DNA of 20,662 bases from Minisyncoccota bacterium (lineage in GTDB: Bacteria; Patescibacteriota; Minisyncoccia; Phycocordibacterales; Phycocordibacteraceae): contig JAQUAU010000012.1 of NCBI GenBank assembly GCA_028687085.1, positions 1-20,662 of the forward strand, in the 5' to 3' direction. Under the pieces are notes generated by a model, which made no database searches, was not told the DNA's origin, and saw only the letters and a program-made list of their open reading frames with translations. Shown here piece after piece: positions 14,388-20,526 of this stretch; position 1 is the stretch's first letter; every line of letters begins with the position of its first letter. A program made the position numbers and the translations under genes.

Positions 14388-16283
14388 ATGTTCGTCATAC
14401 GCCGCGAACCGCATAACCCGATCCTCTCGCCTCGCCACGAGCATCCGTGGGAGACGCTCGCCACCTATAATCCCTCCGTCATCCGTAAAGACGATGGTTG
14501 GTATATGTATTACCGCGCACTCTCAAATCCGGCCGCGCTCGTCACTCCCTATGCCGGCCAGTCGAGCGTCGGCGAAGCATTCTCAAAGGACGGTGTGCAC
14601 TTCGAGGAGCGGCGACAGGTGCTCATGGCCGAGGAGCCGTGGGAGGCCTTCGGCTGTGAAGATCCGCGCGCAACCGTCTTTGAGGGTGCAACCTATCTCA
14701 CCTACACGGCGCTCGGTAGTTACCCATTTAACAAGGACAACATCAAGGTCGGCATCGCCGTGGCGCGGGACGGTGTGCACTTCACCGAACGCCACCTGGC
14801 GACACCCTTTAACGCGAAGGCGTTCACGATATTCCCCGAGCGCATCGGCGGAAAGGTCGCCGCGCTATTCTCGATTCACACCGACGAGCCGCCCGCAGAA
14901 GTCTGTCTCGCCTATGCCGACCAGATTGAAGACTTTTGGTCACCGGCATTTTGGGCGACGTGGTATGCCGACTGGAAGTCGCACACCTATGCCCTACGAC
15001 GTAGCGACGGCGACCAGGTAGAGGTCGGCAGCGTGCCGCTTCTCACTCAGCATGGCTGGCTCATCTTCTATGCCTACATCGAGAATTATTTTAACGAGCG
15101 CGAGCGCGTCTTCTCGGTCGAGGCCGCACTCCTTGATCGCAACGACCCGTCAAAGATCATCAGCCGCACCGAGTCCATCATGGTCCCCGAAGAGATTTAC
15201 GAACAGTACGGCCTTGTGCCGAACATCGTCTTCCCTACTGCCGCAACAATCGGAGAGGGCGGCAATCTCGACCTCTGGTACGGCGGCGCCGACTCCGTCT
15301 GTGCGAAGGCAAGCGTGAAGCTCCACGACCTCATGCGCGCGCTCGATCCCGAGCGCCCCGCGCGCACATTCAATCGCGCGGAGCAGAACCCGATCCTCGC
15401 GCCGCGCGGAGATGGCTTCGAGAGCCGCGCTGTTTTCAATCCGGCGGCCATTGATATAAACGGCTCAACCTACATTCTCTATCGCGCGATGGACGCGGCA
15501 CACACCTCTACCATCGGCCTCGCTATCTCCAAAGACGGCACGACGATCGACGAGCGCCTCGACACCCCCATCTACGTGCCGCGAGAGGACTTCGAGATGA
15601 AGAAGCGTGATGGCAACTCCGGTTGCGAGGATCCACGCATCGTGCGCATGGAGAACACGCTCTTTATGACCTACACCGCCTACGACGGTGTGCACGCGCC
15701 CGCGGGCGCCGTCTCGTCGATCAGCGTTGACGACTTTCTCGCGCGGCGCTGGAGCGCCTGGAGCACGCCCTCGCTCCTCACACCCGAGGGCGTCGATGAT
15801 AAAGACCTCGCGCTCCTGCCTGAAAAGATTGCCGACAACTATCTGCTCTATCACCGTGTGAGCAACCGCATCTGCGCCGACCTCTTGCCCGAGATTGGCG
15901 AGGGCAAGCGTGCGACCCGCTGCATCGAGGTGATGGGGCCGCGACTCGGGATGTGGGATGGCGAGAAGGTTGGCAGCGCGGCGCCACCCTTGAAGGTCGG
16001 TGATCGGTGGCTCATGATCTATCATGGCGTCTCGCGCCACGCGACCTATCGCCTCGGCGCCGCCCTGCTGGACGCCTCCGGCACTTCGGTCATCGCGCGC
16101 ACCGCCGACCCGATCTTCGAACCGGTAGAGCCCTATGAGCTCGCAGGCGAAGTGCCGAACGTCGTCTTCTCTTGCGGCGCGGTGGTGCGCGGCGACACCG
16201 TCTTCCTCTACTATGGCGGTGCAGACAAGGTAATCGGTGTCGCGACTGCCTCGCTCGCGCACATGCTCGACGCGCTCTCGTAA
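14388..16283 (+). CDS. Tandem double-domain GH130 protein
   Basis: A 631-residue protein made of two complete GH130 propellers in one chain, about twice the family length. Module 1 (about 7-315) has NPILSPR, GCEDPR (89-94) and a closing WYGGAD (297-302). Module 2 (about 333-631) has NPILAPR, GCEDPR (412-417), IYHGVS (544-549) and YYGGADK. In module 1 the place of the phosphate-contacting His motif (YHG) is FYAY (227-230), so it may be a hydrolase, a binding module or inactive, while module 2 looks complete. There is no signal peptide or membrane helix, so it should be cytoplasmic. It starts 3 nt after the previous GH130 gene without a Shine-Dalgarno site, indicating translational coupling. 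A phosphomannomutase gene follows 137 nt downstream. Confidence 0.9.
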   Translation: MFVIRREPHNPILSPRHEHPWETLATYNPSVIRKDDGWYMYYRALSNPAALVTPYAGQSSVGEAFSKDGVHFEERRQVLMAEEPWEAFGCEDPRATVFEGATYLTYTALGSYPFNKDNIKVGIAVARDGVHFTERHLATPFNAKAFTIFPERIGGKVAALFSIHTDEPPAEVCLAYADQIEDFWSPAFWATWYADWKSHTYALRRSDGDQVEVGSVPLLTQHGWLIFYAYIENYFNERERVFSVEAALLDRNDPSKIISRTESIMVPEEIYEQYGLVPNIVFPTAATIGEGGNLDLWYGGADSVCAKASVKLHDLMRALDPERPARTFNRAEQNPILAPRGDGFESRAVFNPAAIDINGSTYILYRAMDAAHTSTIGLAISKDGTTIDERLDTPIYVPREDFEMKKRDGNSGCEDPRIVRMENTLFMTYTAYDGVHAPAGAVSSISVDDFLARRWSAWSTPSLLTPEGVDDKDLALLPEKIADNYLLYHRVSNRICADLLPEIGEGKRATRCIEVMGPRLGMWDGEKVGSAAPPLKVGDRWLMIYHGVSRHATYRLGAALLDASGTSVIARTADPIFEPVEPYELAGEVPNVVFSCGAVVRGDTVFLYYGGADKVIGVATASLAHMLDALS

Positions 16284-16295
16284 AATGCAAAAAAA

Positions 16296-16409
16296 TAATT
16301 TCAAAACATACCAGCGAACCGGCAGGCCAGAAAATGGTAGTAAGACTCGGCCTAGCGGCCCGGAGCGCGACCATTTTCTGGAACTGCTGGAGAGCGGGTT
16401 TTGAAATTA
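16296..16409. repeat. 114-bp nested inverted repeat before the phosphomannomutase gene
   Basis: Four nested complementary pairs fill most of the intergenic gap: TAATTTCAAAAC (16296-16307) with GTTTTGAAATTA (16398-16409); CCAGC (16311-16315) with GCTGG (16386-16390); CCAGAAAATGGT (16327-16338) with ACCATTTTCTGG (16370-16381); and a small GGCC-TAGC-GGCC tip. The arms fold into one long cruciform or RNA hairpin. There is no T-tract, so it is not a standard terminator. It could be a structured leader, an attenuator or a small miniature inverted-repeat element. Confidence 0.7.
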
Positions 16410-16420
16410 GTTTATTGACT

Positions 16421-17194
16421 ATGAAAAAACTCATCATTTTCGATCTCGACGGCACGCTCGCAGAGAGCAAGCAGCCTTTGACCGATGAGATGGCGCTCTT
16501 TCTCGCCAAGCTCCTCGCCCACACACGCGTCGCCGTCATCTCCGGCGGCGCGCTCTCGCAGTTTCTCAAACAAGTCGTCTCTAAGCTCCCGGTGAACGCA
16601 AATCTCGCACATCTCTCTCTGCTCCCCACTTCAGGCGCTGCGCTCTACGAGTTCCAGCACGATGACCCCTCGAATCCTCTCGGGACAAGTTGGAAGAAGA
16701 TCTATGAAGAACGTTTATCAGAAAAAGAGAAAGATACTATCGAATCGGCGATGACCATCGCGGCGAAGGAGACCGGCACGATCGATTTCAAAGCGCCGTC
16801 ATGGGGCGAGCGCATCGAGTATCGCGGCGGCCAGGTGACGCTCTCGGCACTCGGCCAAGAGGCGCCGATAGCACTCAAGAAAGCGTGGGACCCTGATCAC
16901 GCGAAGCGTCACGCGCTCCAGGCGAGTCTCGCAGAGCGATTGTCGAAGTTCTCGGTCGGCATCGGCGGCGCGACCAGTATTGATGTTACGAAAAAAGGCA
17001 TCGACAAGGCCTACGGTATCCGAAAGCTCTGCGAGCTCTTGCACCTTACAGAATCAGACGCGCTCTACATCGGCGACGAGCTCGGGAAAGGCGGCAATGA
17101 CGAGGCCGTCTACAAGACCGAGGTCGCCACCTGCGTCGTCGAGAATCCTGCCGACACCCTCCGCACCATCAAAACTCTCCTCACTTCCGCATGA
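16421..17194 (+). CDS. HAD-superfamily phosphomannomutase
   Basis: A 257-residue HAD-IIB protein. FDLDGTLAES (7-16) has nucleophile Asp8 and acid/base Asp10; ISGG (40-43) is HAD motif II. RIEYRGGQVTLSALGQ (131-146) matches the substrate loop of eukaryote-type phosphomannomutases (R-x-G-M-x-N-x-S-x-x-G-R), with Gln in place of the final Arg. KGIDKAYG (192-199) and GDELGKGGNDEAV (218-230) are motifs III and IV. The enzyme interconverts mannose 1-phosphate and mannose 6-phosphate in the cytoplasm, linking GH130 phosphorolysis to glycolysis, or serving GDP-mannose synthesis. Loss of the usual final Arg leaves some doubt about substrate; a trehalose- or sucrose-phosphatase-like role is a less likely alternative. 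TAGTTT lies 7 nt before the ATG. Its end overlaps the convergent helicase gene by 14 nt. Confidence 0.82.
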   Translation: MKKLIIFDLDGTLAESKQPLTDEMALFLAKLLAHTRVAVISGGALSQFLKQVVSKLPVNANLAHLSLLPTSGAALYEFQHDDPSNPLGTSWKKIYEERLSEKEKDTIESAMTIAAKETGTIDFKAPSWGERIEYRGGQVTLSALGQEAPIALKKAWDPDHAKRHALQASLAERLSKFSVGIGGATSIDVTKKGIDKAYGIRKLCELLHLTESDALYIGDELGKGGNDEAVYKTEVATCVVENPADTLRTIKTLLTSA

Positions 17195-18878
17195 GGCGGA
17201 CGAGGCGGATGGCTTCGAAAGAGTGACGGCCGCCAAGTGCGTGGAAGATCGGCGAGAGTTTGTCGCCCTCCACTCTTCTCAGTGCCTCATGAATCTCGTC
17301 GACAACATCGATCGGGATAAGGTGAGCAAAGTCAGCACGGGTCAGCTTTCCCAGCTCCTTAAGCTCTTCGAGATGATGCACGATGGTCGAGGCGACAAGT
17401 CCGCGCGCCTTCACCGCCTCTTTCAAGCTCTTTGAGTCACGTACGGTCTGCAAGGTCTCCGCCAGGCGTCCCGGCAAGCCCGCCACTTTTGTATTCTTTT
17501 TCTCACTTACCCCTTTCACCTTACCCCTTACCCCTTCAAAAAACGCTCCACCCATCGCTTTGACGAATTTCTTCTGCATCTCAGTCTTCTCTTTTTCGGG
17601 CATCTGCGCAAAGGCGTCTCGCGCGGCCTCTGAGGCCGCGCGAAAGTCCCGGTCCTTCTCGAGTATCTCCGGATGCACTTCAAGCGCTCGCTGGTTGATA
17701 CCGGTGAGATACACGCCAGAGAGCCGGCGCACGCGCGAGAGCGCGACATACCCCTGTCCGTATTCAAATGCCTTTCCGAGGTCCATGATCGCCGCATCCA
17801 TGCTCATCCCTTGGCTCTTGTGCACCGTCATCGCATAGGCGAGCCGCAGCGGTATCTGGGCGACGCTCGCCTTCACCTTGCCCTGTTCTTCAAGATTCCA
17901 CTCCATCGGCTCCGCGGTTACGCGGAGCCGATGCCCCGAGCCTGTCGAGGGGCTGCGTATTTCAACAATCGGCATCCCGCTCGAATCGGAGCCGACGACG
18001 ACACCGAGTGTGCCGTTCACAAATCGCCCTTGCGGCGAGTTCTTGGTGAACATCACCGCCGCACCCTCCTTGAGCTCGAGCGTCTCGGGCGAGAGGCAAC
18101 CGCGCTTCAATCCTTCGACGAGGCTGTCCTTGCCCTTTGCACTCATGCGAAAGGACATCACCTTGCCCGGGAGCTTCGCGAGCTCTCCCGCGTTGATCCG
18201 GTCGACGTCGGCATTGTGCGAGAAGAGCTTCGGTGCGTCAAGCGGGAGCTCTGCAGGCGTCGTGTGACGTCGCATCAGTTCTTCGTAGTGCATCTCTTCA
18301 ACTTCGCCCGAGCGTATCGCCGAGAGCACATCGAGAAAGCTGCTGTCGTCTTGTCGGTATTGCTCGGTGAGATAACAGGTGATCAGATTCAAGTCGCGCC
18401 ACGCGTGAGAGGTATAGGCGAAGCCGACGTCGCGGCCGCGCGAGATCGGCGGCAGCTGAAAGAAGTCGCCCACAAGGACGACGGTTAATCCGCCAAAGGG
18501 CGCGTCCATGCGCCGCACCTCGCGACACACCGCATCGGCCATCTCAAAGGTGTTCGCCGAGAGCATCGAGATCTCCTCGATGATGAGCACCTTCGCCTTC
18601 GCAATGCGCTTGGCGATATGCTCCTTACTCGCGATGCGGTCGACGTCGGCGCGGGAGAGCGACTCACTGATACCGATGCCGCTCCAGGAGTGGAGCGTCA
18701 TTCCCGCGACATGCGTCGCCGCGATGCCGGTCGCTGCTGTGACCGAGGGCTCGATGCCCGAGGCGCGTAGCCAGCCGACGAACTCGTTTATCGTATGCGT
18801 CTTACCGCTCCCCGGCTCTCCGGTGAGAAAAATGTTCGCACCCGTCTTCAATATGGTAAGCGCCTCGCCTTGTGTCAT
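17181..18878 (-). CDS. PIF1-like DNA helicase (SF1B) with C-terminal HTH region
   Basis: A 565-residue protein. Walker A is GEPGSGKT (20-27); Walker B is VLIIEEISM (97-105, with EE in place of the usual DE); GDFFQLPP (137-144), TEQYRQ (171-176), TVHKSQG (351-357) and YVALSR (377-382) are the PIF1/RecD2 motifs III-VI. These helicases move 5' to 3' on single strands and resolve G-quadruplexes, R-loops and stalled forks. A basic linker (about 445-465) leads to a helix-turn-helix-like region (about 470-545, with SLKEAVKARGLVASTIVHHLEELKE), which resembles the DNA-binding tails of RecQ-like and PIF1-like proteins. A seven-residue insert SPSTGSG (309-315) comes from a REP-like DNA element. TAGAGT lies 6 nt before the ATG. 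The 3' end overlaps the phosphomannomutase gene tail to tail. Confidence 0.9.
   Translation of the reverse strand: MTQGEALTILKTGANIFLTGEPGSGKTHTINEFVGWLRASGIEPSVTAATGIAATHVAGMTLHSWSGIGISESLSRADVDRIASKEHIAKRIAKAKVLIIEEISMLSANTFEMADAVCREVRRMDAPFGGLTVVLVGDFFQLPPISRGRDVGFAYTSHAWRDLNLITCYLTEQYRQDDSSFLDVLSAIRSGEVEEMHYEELMRRHTTPAELPLDAPKLFSHNADVDRINAGELAKLPGKVMSFRMSAKGKDSLVEGLKRGCLSPETLELKEGAAVMFTKNSPQGRFVNGTLGVVVGSDSSGMPIVEIRSPSTGSGHRLRVTAEPMEWNLEEQGKVKASVAQIPLRLAYAMTVHKSQGMSMDAAIMDLGKAFEYGQGYVALSRVRRLSGVYLTGINQRALEVHPEILEKDRDFRAASEAARDAFAQMPEKEKTEMQKKFVKAMGGAFFEGVRGKVKGVSEKKNTKVAGLPGRLAETLQTVRDSKSLKEAVKARGLVASTIVHHLEELKELGKLTRADFAHLIPIDVVDEIHEALRRVEGDKLSPIFHALGGRHSFEAIRLVRLMRK
17510..17534 (-). 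repeat. G-rich micro-repeat in the helicase linker
   Basis: On the - strand four G-runs (GGGG, GGGG, GG, GGGG) are separated by TAA, TAA and TGAAA, built from a repeated GGGGTAA unit. It codes for the basic linker GVRGKVKGV. A two-layer G-quadruplex could form; a three-layer one could not. Confidence 0.4.
17904..17953. repeat. REP-like palindromic unit inside the helicase gene
   Basis: A perfect 13-bp hairpin (17904-17916 with 17921-17933, loop GTTA) directly abuts CCCCGAGCCTGTCGAGGGGC (17934-17953). The second part has the form of the widespread 'GAGCCTGTCGA' repetitive palindrome known from many bacterial genomes. It is in frame and encodes SPSTGSG at residues 309-315, in a loop of the helicase beta-barrel insert. 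Confidence 0.65.
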
Positions 18879-18884
18879 TCAGAC

Positions 18885-18890
18885 ACTCTA
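18885..18890 (-). promoter_or_regulatory. -10 box TAGAGT of the helicase gene
   Basis: On the - strand TAGAGT is followed by exactly 6 nt (gtctga) and the ATG at 18878. The spacing equals that of several other starts in the window. Confidence 0.4.
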
Positions 18891-18911
18891 TCAGATGACG
18901 CCTCACCGCGA

Positions 18912-19187
18912 CTATTGCGCAGCGCGATGAAGACGATTCCAGATACGCGCCATCGCGTAGCCGAAGATCCAGCCGATAACCGCGGTGACGACGATAAGGG
19001 TGACGAACGCAGTAGCGTCAAACGCCTTTACCACAATCGGCAGACTGAGCATGTGCGCCCAGAAGATGAAGTCGATAAGCGCCTGCGCCCACCCGACCAA
19101 GATAAGGAGCGACCACGCCACATGAAAACCGCTAATCAGAAAGGCGAAGGTGAGCGCGGTCTTCGAGGGACTCATGTACTGATTCAT
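18912..19187 (-). CDS. Small integral membrane protein
   Basis: A 91-residue protein of unknown function with two or three membrane helices: about 10-30, a weaker hydrophobic stretch 33-50, and about 57-79. The C-terminus ends in a basic amphipathic segment (MARIWNRLHR). The overall plan, a short two-helix protein with Trp at the helix ends, resembles small DUF5676-type membrane proteins common in candidate phyla, but I cannot assign it with certainty. It lies 33 nt upstream of the helicase gene on the same strand; the helicase has its own -10 box in that gap. TATTAT at 19211-19206 lies 18 nt before the ATG. An alternative start at Met5 would shorten it by four residues. Confidence 0.7.
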   Translation of the reverse strand: MNQYMSPSKTALTFAFLISGFHVAWSLLILVGWAQALIDFIFWAHMLSLPIVVKAFDATAFVTLIVVTAVIGWIFGYAMARIWNRLHRAAQ

Positions 19188-19205
19188 GTTGTTGCTGTTA
19201 TGCGG

Positions 19206-19211
19206 ATAATA
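19206..19211 (-). promoter_or_regulatory. -10 box TATTAT of the small membrane-protein gene
   Basis: On the - strand TATTAT ends 18 nt before the ATG at 19187. A short C/G-rich hairpin (19233-19245, CCCCT-GCA-AGGGG) lies just upstream. No good -35 box is seen. Confidence 0.35.
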
Positions 19212-19415
19212 CCTTCATGATACCGCCGTTCTCCCCTGCAAGGGGGCGGGAGGTGCATAAAGTCATAGTGCGTAGAAGTGTAATAAAAGAGAACCTTATA
19301 CGACATCATAGGTAGGCCGCGCAAGGGGCGCGCCCAATGTGCTCAAACGTTTCTAGCGTACCGTATATAAACGCTGAACCCGGTGGTGCTATCGGATAGT
19401 GCTATCGGCAGACGG

Positions 19416-19444
19416 AACGTCCTTACAGGGCGTTTTCGTTTTAT
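19416..19444 (+). terminator. Terminator-like hairpin without an upstream gene
   Basis: AACGTCC (19416-19422) pairs with GGGCGTT (19428-19434), one G-U pair, loop TTACA, followed by a T-rich tail (TTCGTTTTAT). It would end + strand transcripts, yet the nearest + strand protein gene upstream is far away (16421-17194). Confidence 0.5.
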
Positions 19445-19458
19445 ATCGAGGCATCAAA

Positions 19459-19509
19459 TAAAGAAACCCACCCCGACGCAGAGACGAGTCTCTTTGTCGG
19501 CGCGGGCTT
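19459..19509 (-). terminator. Terminator of the unknown coiled-coil gene
   Basis: An interrupted stem: AGAGA (19480-19484) with TCTCT (19489-19493), CCGAC (19473-19477) with GTCGG (19496-19500), and AAACCC (19464-19469) with GGGCTT (19504-19509). On the - strand it is followed by TTTCTTTAT. It overlaps the TAA stop of the gene. Confidence 0.6.
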
Positions 19510-20371
19510 ATTCCCTCTTTGGCTTAAGGTCGTTGAGTCGCGCAAGTGCCTCTTTCGCGAGTTCGATCTCGGCGATCTCGGCGACGACGTTGGCAAGTTC
19601 GGCCTCTATCTCCGCCTTTCTTGCGAGCACGGCATCTTCTTGCGCGACGCGCCACTTCGCCCACTCATAAGGATCATCCGGCTCTTCGGCCTTCTTCGGC
19701 CCGTCATTTTCGAGCATCGCCGGACCAGCCTTGTACCAGCCGGTCTTGGTTTTTCCATCTACGGGCGCCTTCTCGATCCAGCCGGAGCTTACCAACTGTT
19801 GAGGTGTTTTCTCTATATCGCATGTCTCGCGAAGCTTGGCGAGTGTCCTCATGCTGACACGACCTTCCTTATCGGTACTGGCCGCATCGAGAAACGCTCT
19901 CGTTAAGCAATCCATCTTGTTCATCTCGTATTTCTCCCGTGGTGTGGTTATCAGATTTAGAGCGGCATCGCTCAATTCATTTCCAGACGCCTCATCGGCC
20001 GTCAATCCCGTCATCTCAGCTTTCGCCCCGTCATGTACGGCAGGGCTATGCGGTAGAGGAACAAGAAGGTCTGCGCAGGACTCGAGAATCGTCCGGATAT
20101 CCCTGACCTCGATGACAACCTTGTAGACCGGTTTTTTCTTTTTGAACCTTTTATATACATCATGGTCCATATATTTGGTGAAAAGTACGAGACCGACTTT
20201 GTCACCCAGGTTAGGCGGCGTCGCATCGAGAAAGACGATTCTTTTCTCGGGCAGCTTCTTGGTGAACGAATTGTGGTTGATATCCCTCCACCCCACGACA
20301 GCAACGGAGGAGCCGGACTCAAGAGTCTTTCGGACTCGCTGCGTTAATGCCTTCAGTTGGCTTTCTAACAA
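19508..20371 (-). CDS. Unknown protein with C-terminal coiled coil
   Basis: A 287-residue protein I do not recognise. The N-terminal part (about 20-110) alternates strands and helices (SVAVVGWRD, RIVFLDATPP, KVGLVLFTKYMDH, VYKVVIEVRD, CADLLVPLP), like a Rossmann-type or DUF2325-like fold in which a strand ends in a conserved His; this is only a resemblance. Residues about 145-215 look like a winged-helix module (CLTRAFLDAA ... SMRTLAKLRETCDIEKTPQQLVSSGWIEK). The last 50 residues are an Ala/Glu-rich coiled coil. There is no signal peptide or membrane helix. The start is TTG, chosen because AAGGAG (20383-20378) lies 6 nt before it. The gene has a TTGACA-type promoter at 20423-20451. Confidence 0.8.
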   Translation of the reverse strand: MLESQLKALTQRVRKTLESGSSVAVVGWRDINHNSFTKKLPEKRIVFLDATPPNLGDKVGLVLFTKYMDHDVYKRFKKKKPVYKVVIEVRDIRTILESCADLLVPLPHSPAVHDGAKAEMTGLTADEASGNELSDAALNLITTPREKYEMNKMDCLTRAFLDAASTDKEGRVSMRTLAKLRETCDIEKTPQQLVSSGWIEKAPVDGKTKTGWYKAGPAMLENDGPKKAEEPDDPYEWAKWRVAQEDAVLARKAEIEAELANVVAEIAEIELAKEALARLNDLKPKRE

Positions 20372-20377
20372 TGGATT

Positions 20378-20383
20378 CTCCTT
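20378..20383 (-). promoter_or_regulatory. Shine-Dalgarno site AAGGAG deciding a TTG start
   Basis: On the - strand AAGGAG is followed by 6 nt and TTG at 20371. With a promoter about 55 nt upstream this gene has a true leader, unlike the leaderless-type neighbours. Confidence 0.65.
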
Positions 20384-20422
20384 ATTCGAGTGATTGAAAT
20401 GGTGGAACAGTTGTCCTAGAAG

Positions 20423-20451
20423 AGGCTAGCATGAAAAATCACTTGTGTCAA
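20423..20451 (-). promoter_or_regulatory. Sigma70-type promoter of the unknown coiled-coil gene
   Basis: On the - strand TTGACA (20451-20446), a 17-nt spacer and TAGCCT (20428-20423). The predicted leader is about 45 nt and contains the AAGGAG site. Confidence 0.5.
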
Positions 20452-20514
20452 TGTTCTGTGTTCCTGTTCTCAAGAATGGGATGCCCGAATACCTGAGTAA
20501 CTACGAGAGAGATG

Positions 20515-20520
20515 TATACT
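20515..20520 (+). promoter_or_regulatory. -10 box TATACT of the FAD-oxidase gene
   Basis: TATACT is followed by exactly 6 nt (gtgcgc) and ATG at 20527, a leaderless-type start. No strong -35 box is seen. Confidence 0.5.
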
Positions 20521-20526
20521 GTGCGC

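Larger units (their letters stand above)
19188..19507. other. 320-bp stretch without a protein gene
   Basis: I see no convincing coding frame. It holds the promoter of the small membrane-protein gene, two short GC-rich hairpins (19233-19245 and about 19316-19333), a 10-bp direct repeat GTGCTATCGG (19386-19395 and 19399-19408), a + strand terminator-like hairpin (19416-19444) with no known gene in front of it, and the terminator of the unknown coiled-coil gene. A small RNA on the + strand is possible; no known RNA family is recognised. Confidence 0.5.

Noticed and set aside
15465..16304. Antisense frame of 279 codons under the second GH130 gene
   Set aside because: GCEDPR and other GH130 motifs on the + strand define the real frame; the antisense product shows no recognisable motif.
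16296..16409. Intrinsic terminator of the GH130 operon
   Set aside because: The outer stem is A/T-rich, the loop region is long and no T-tract follows the GC-rich part.
17673..18488. Antisense frame of 271 codons under the helicase gene
   Set aside because: It covers the helicase motifs on the opposite strand and has a low-complexity His/Arg composition.
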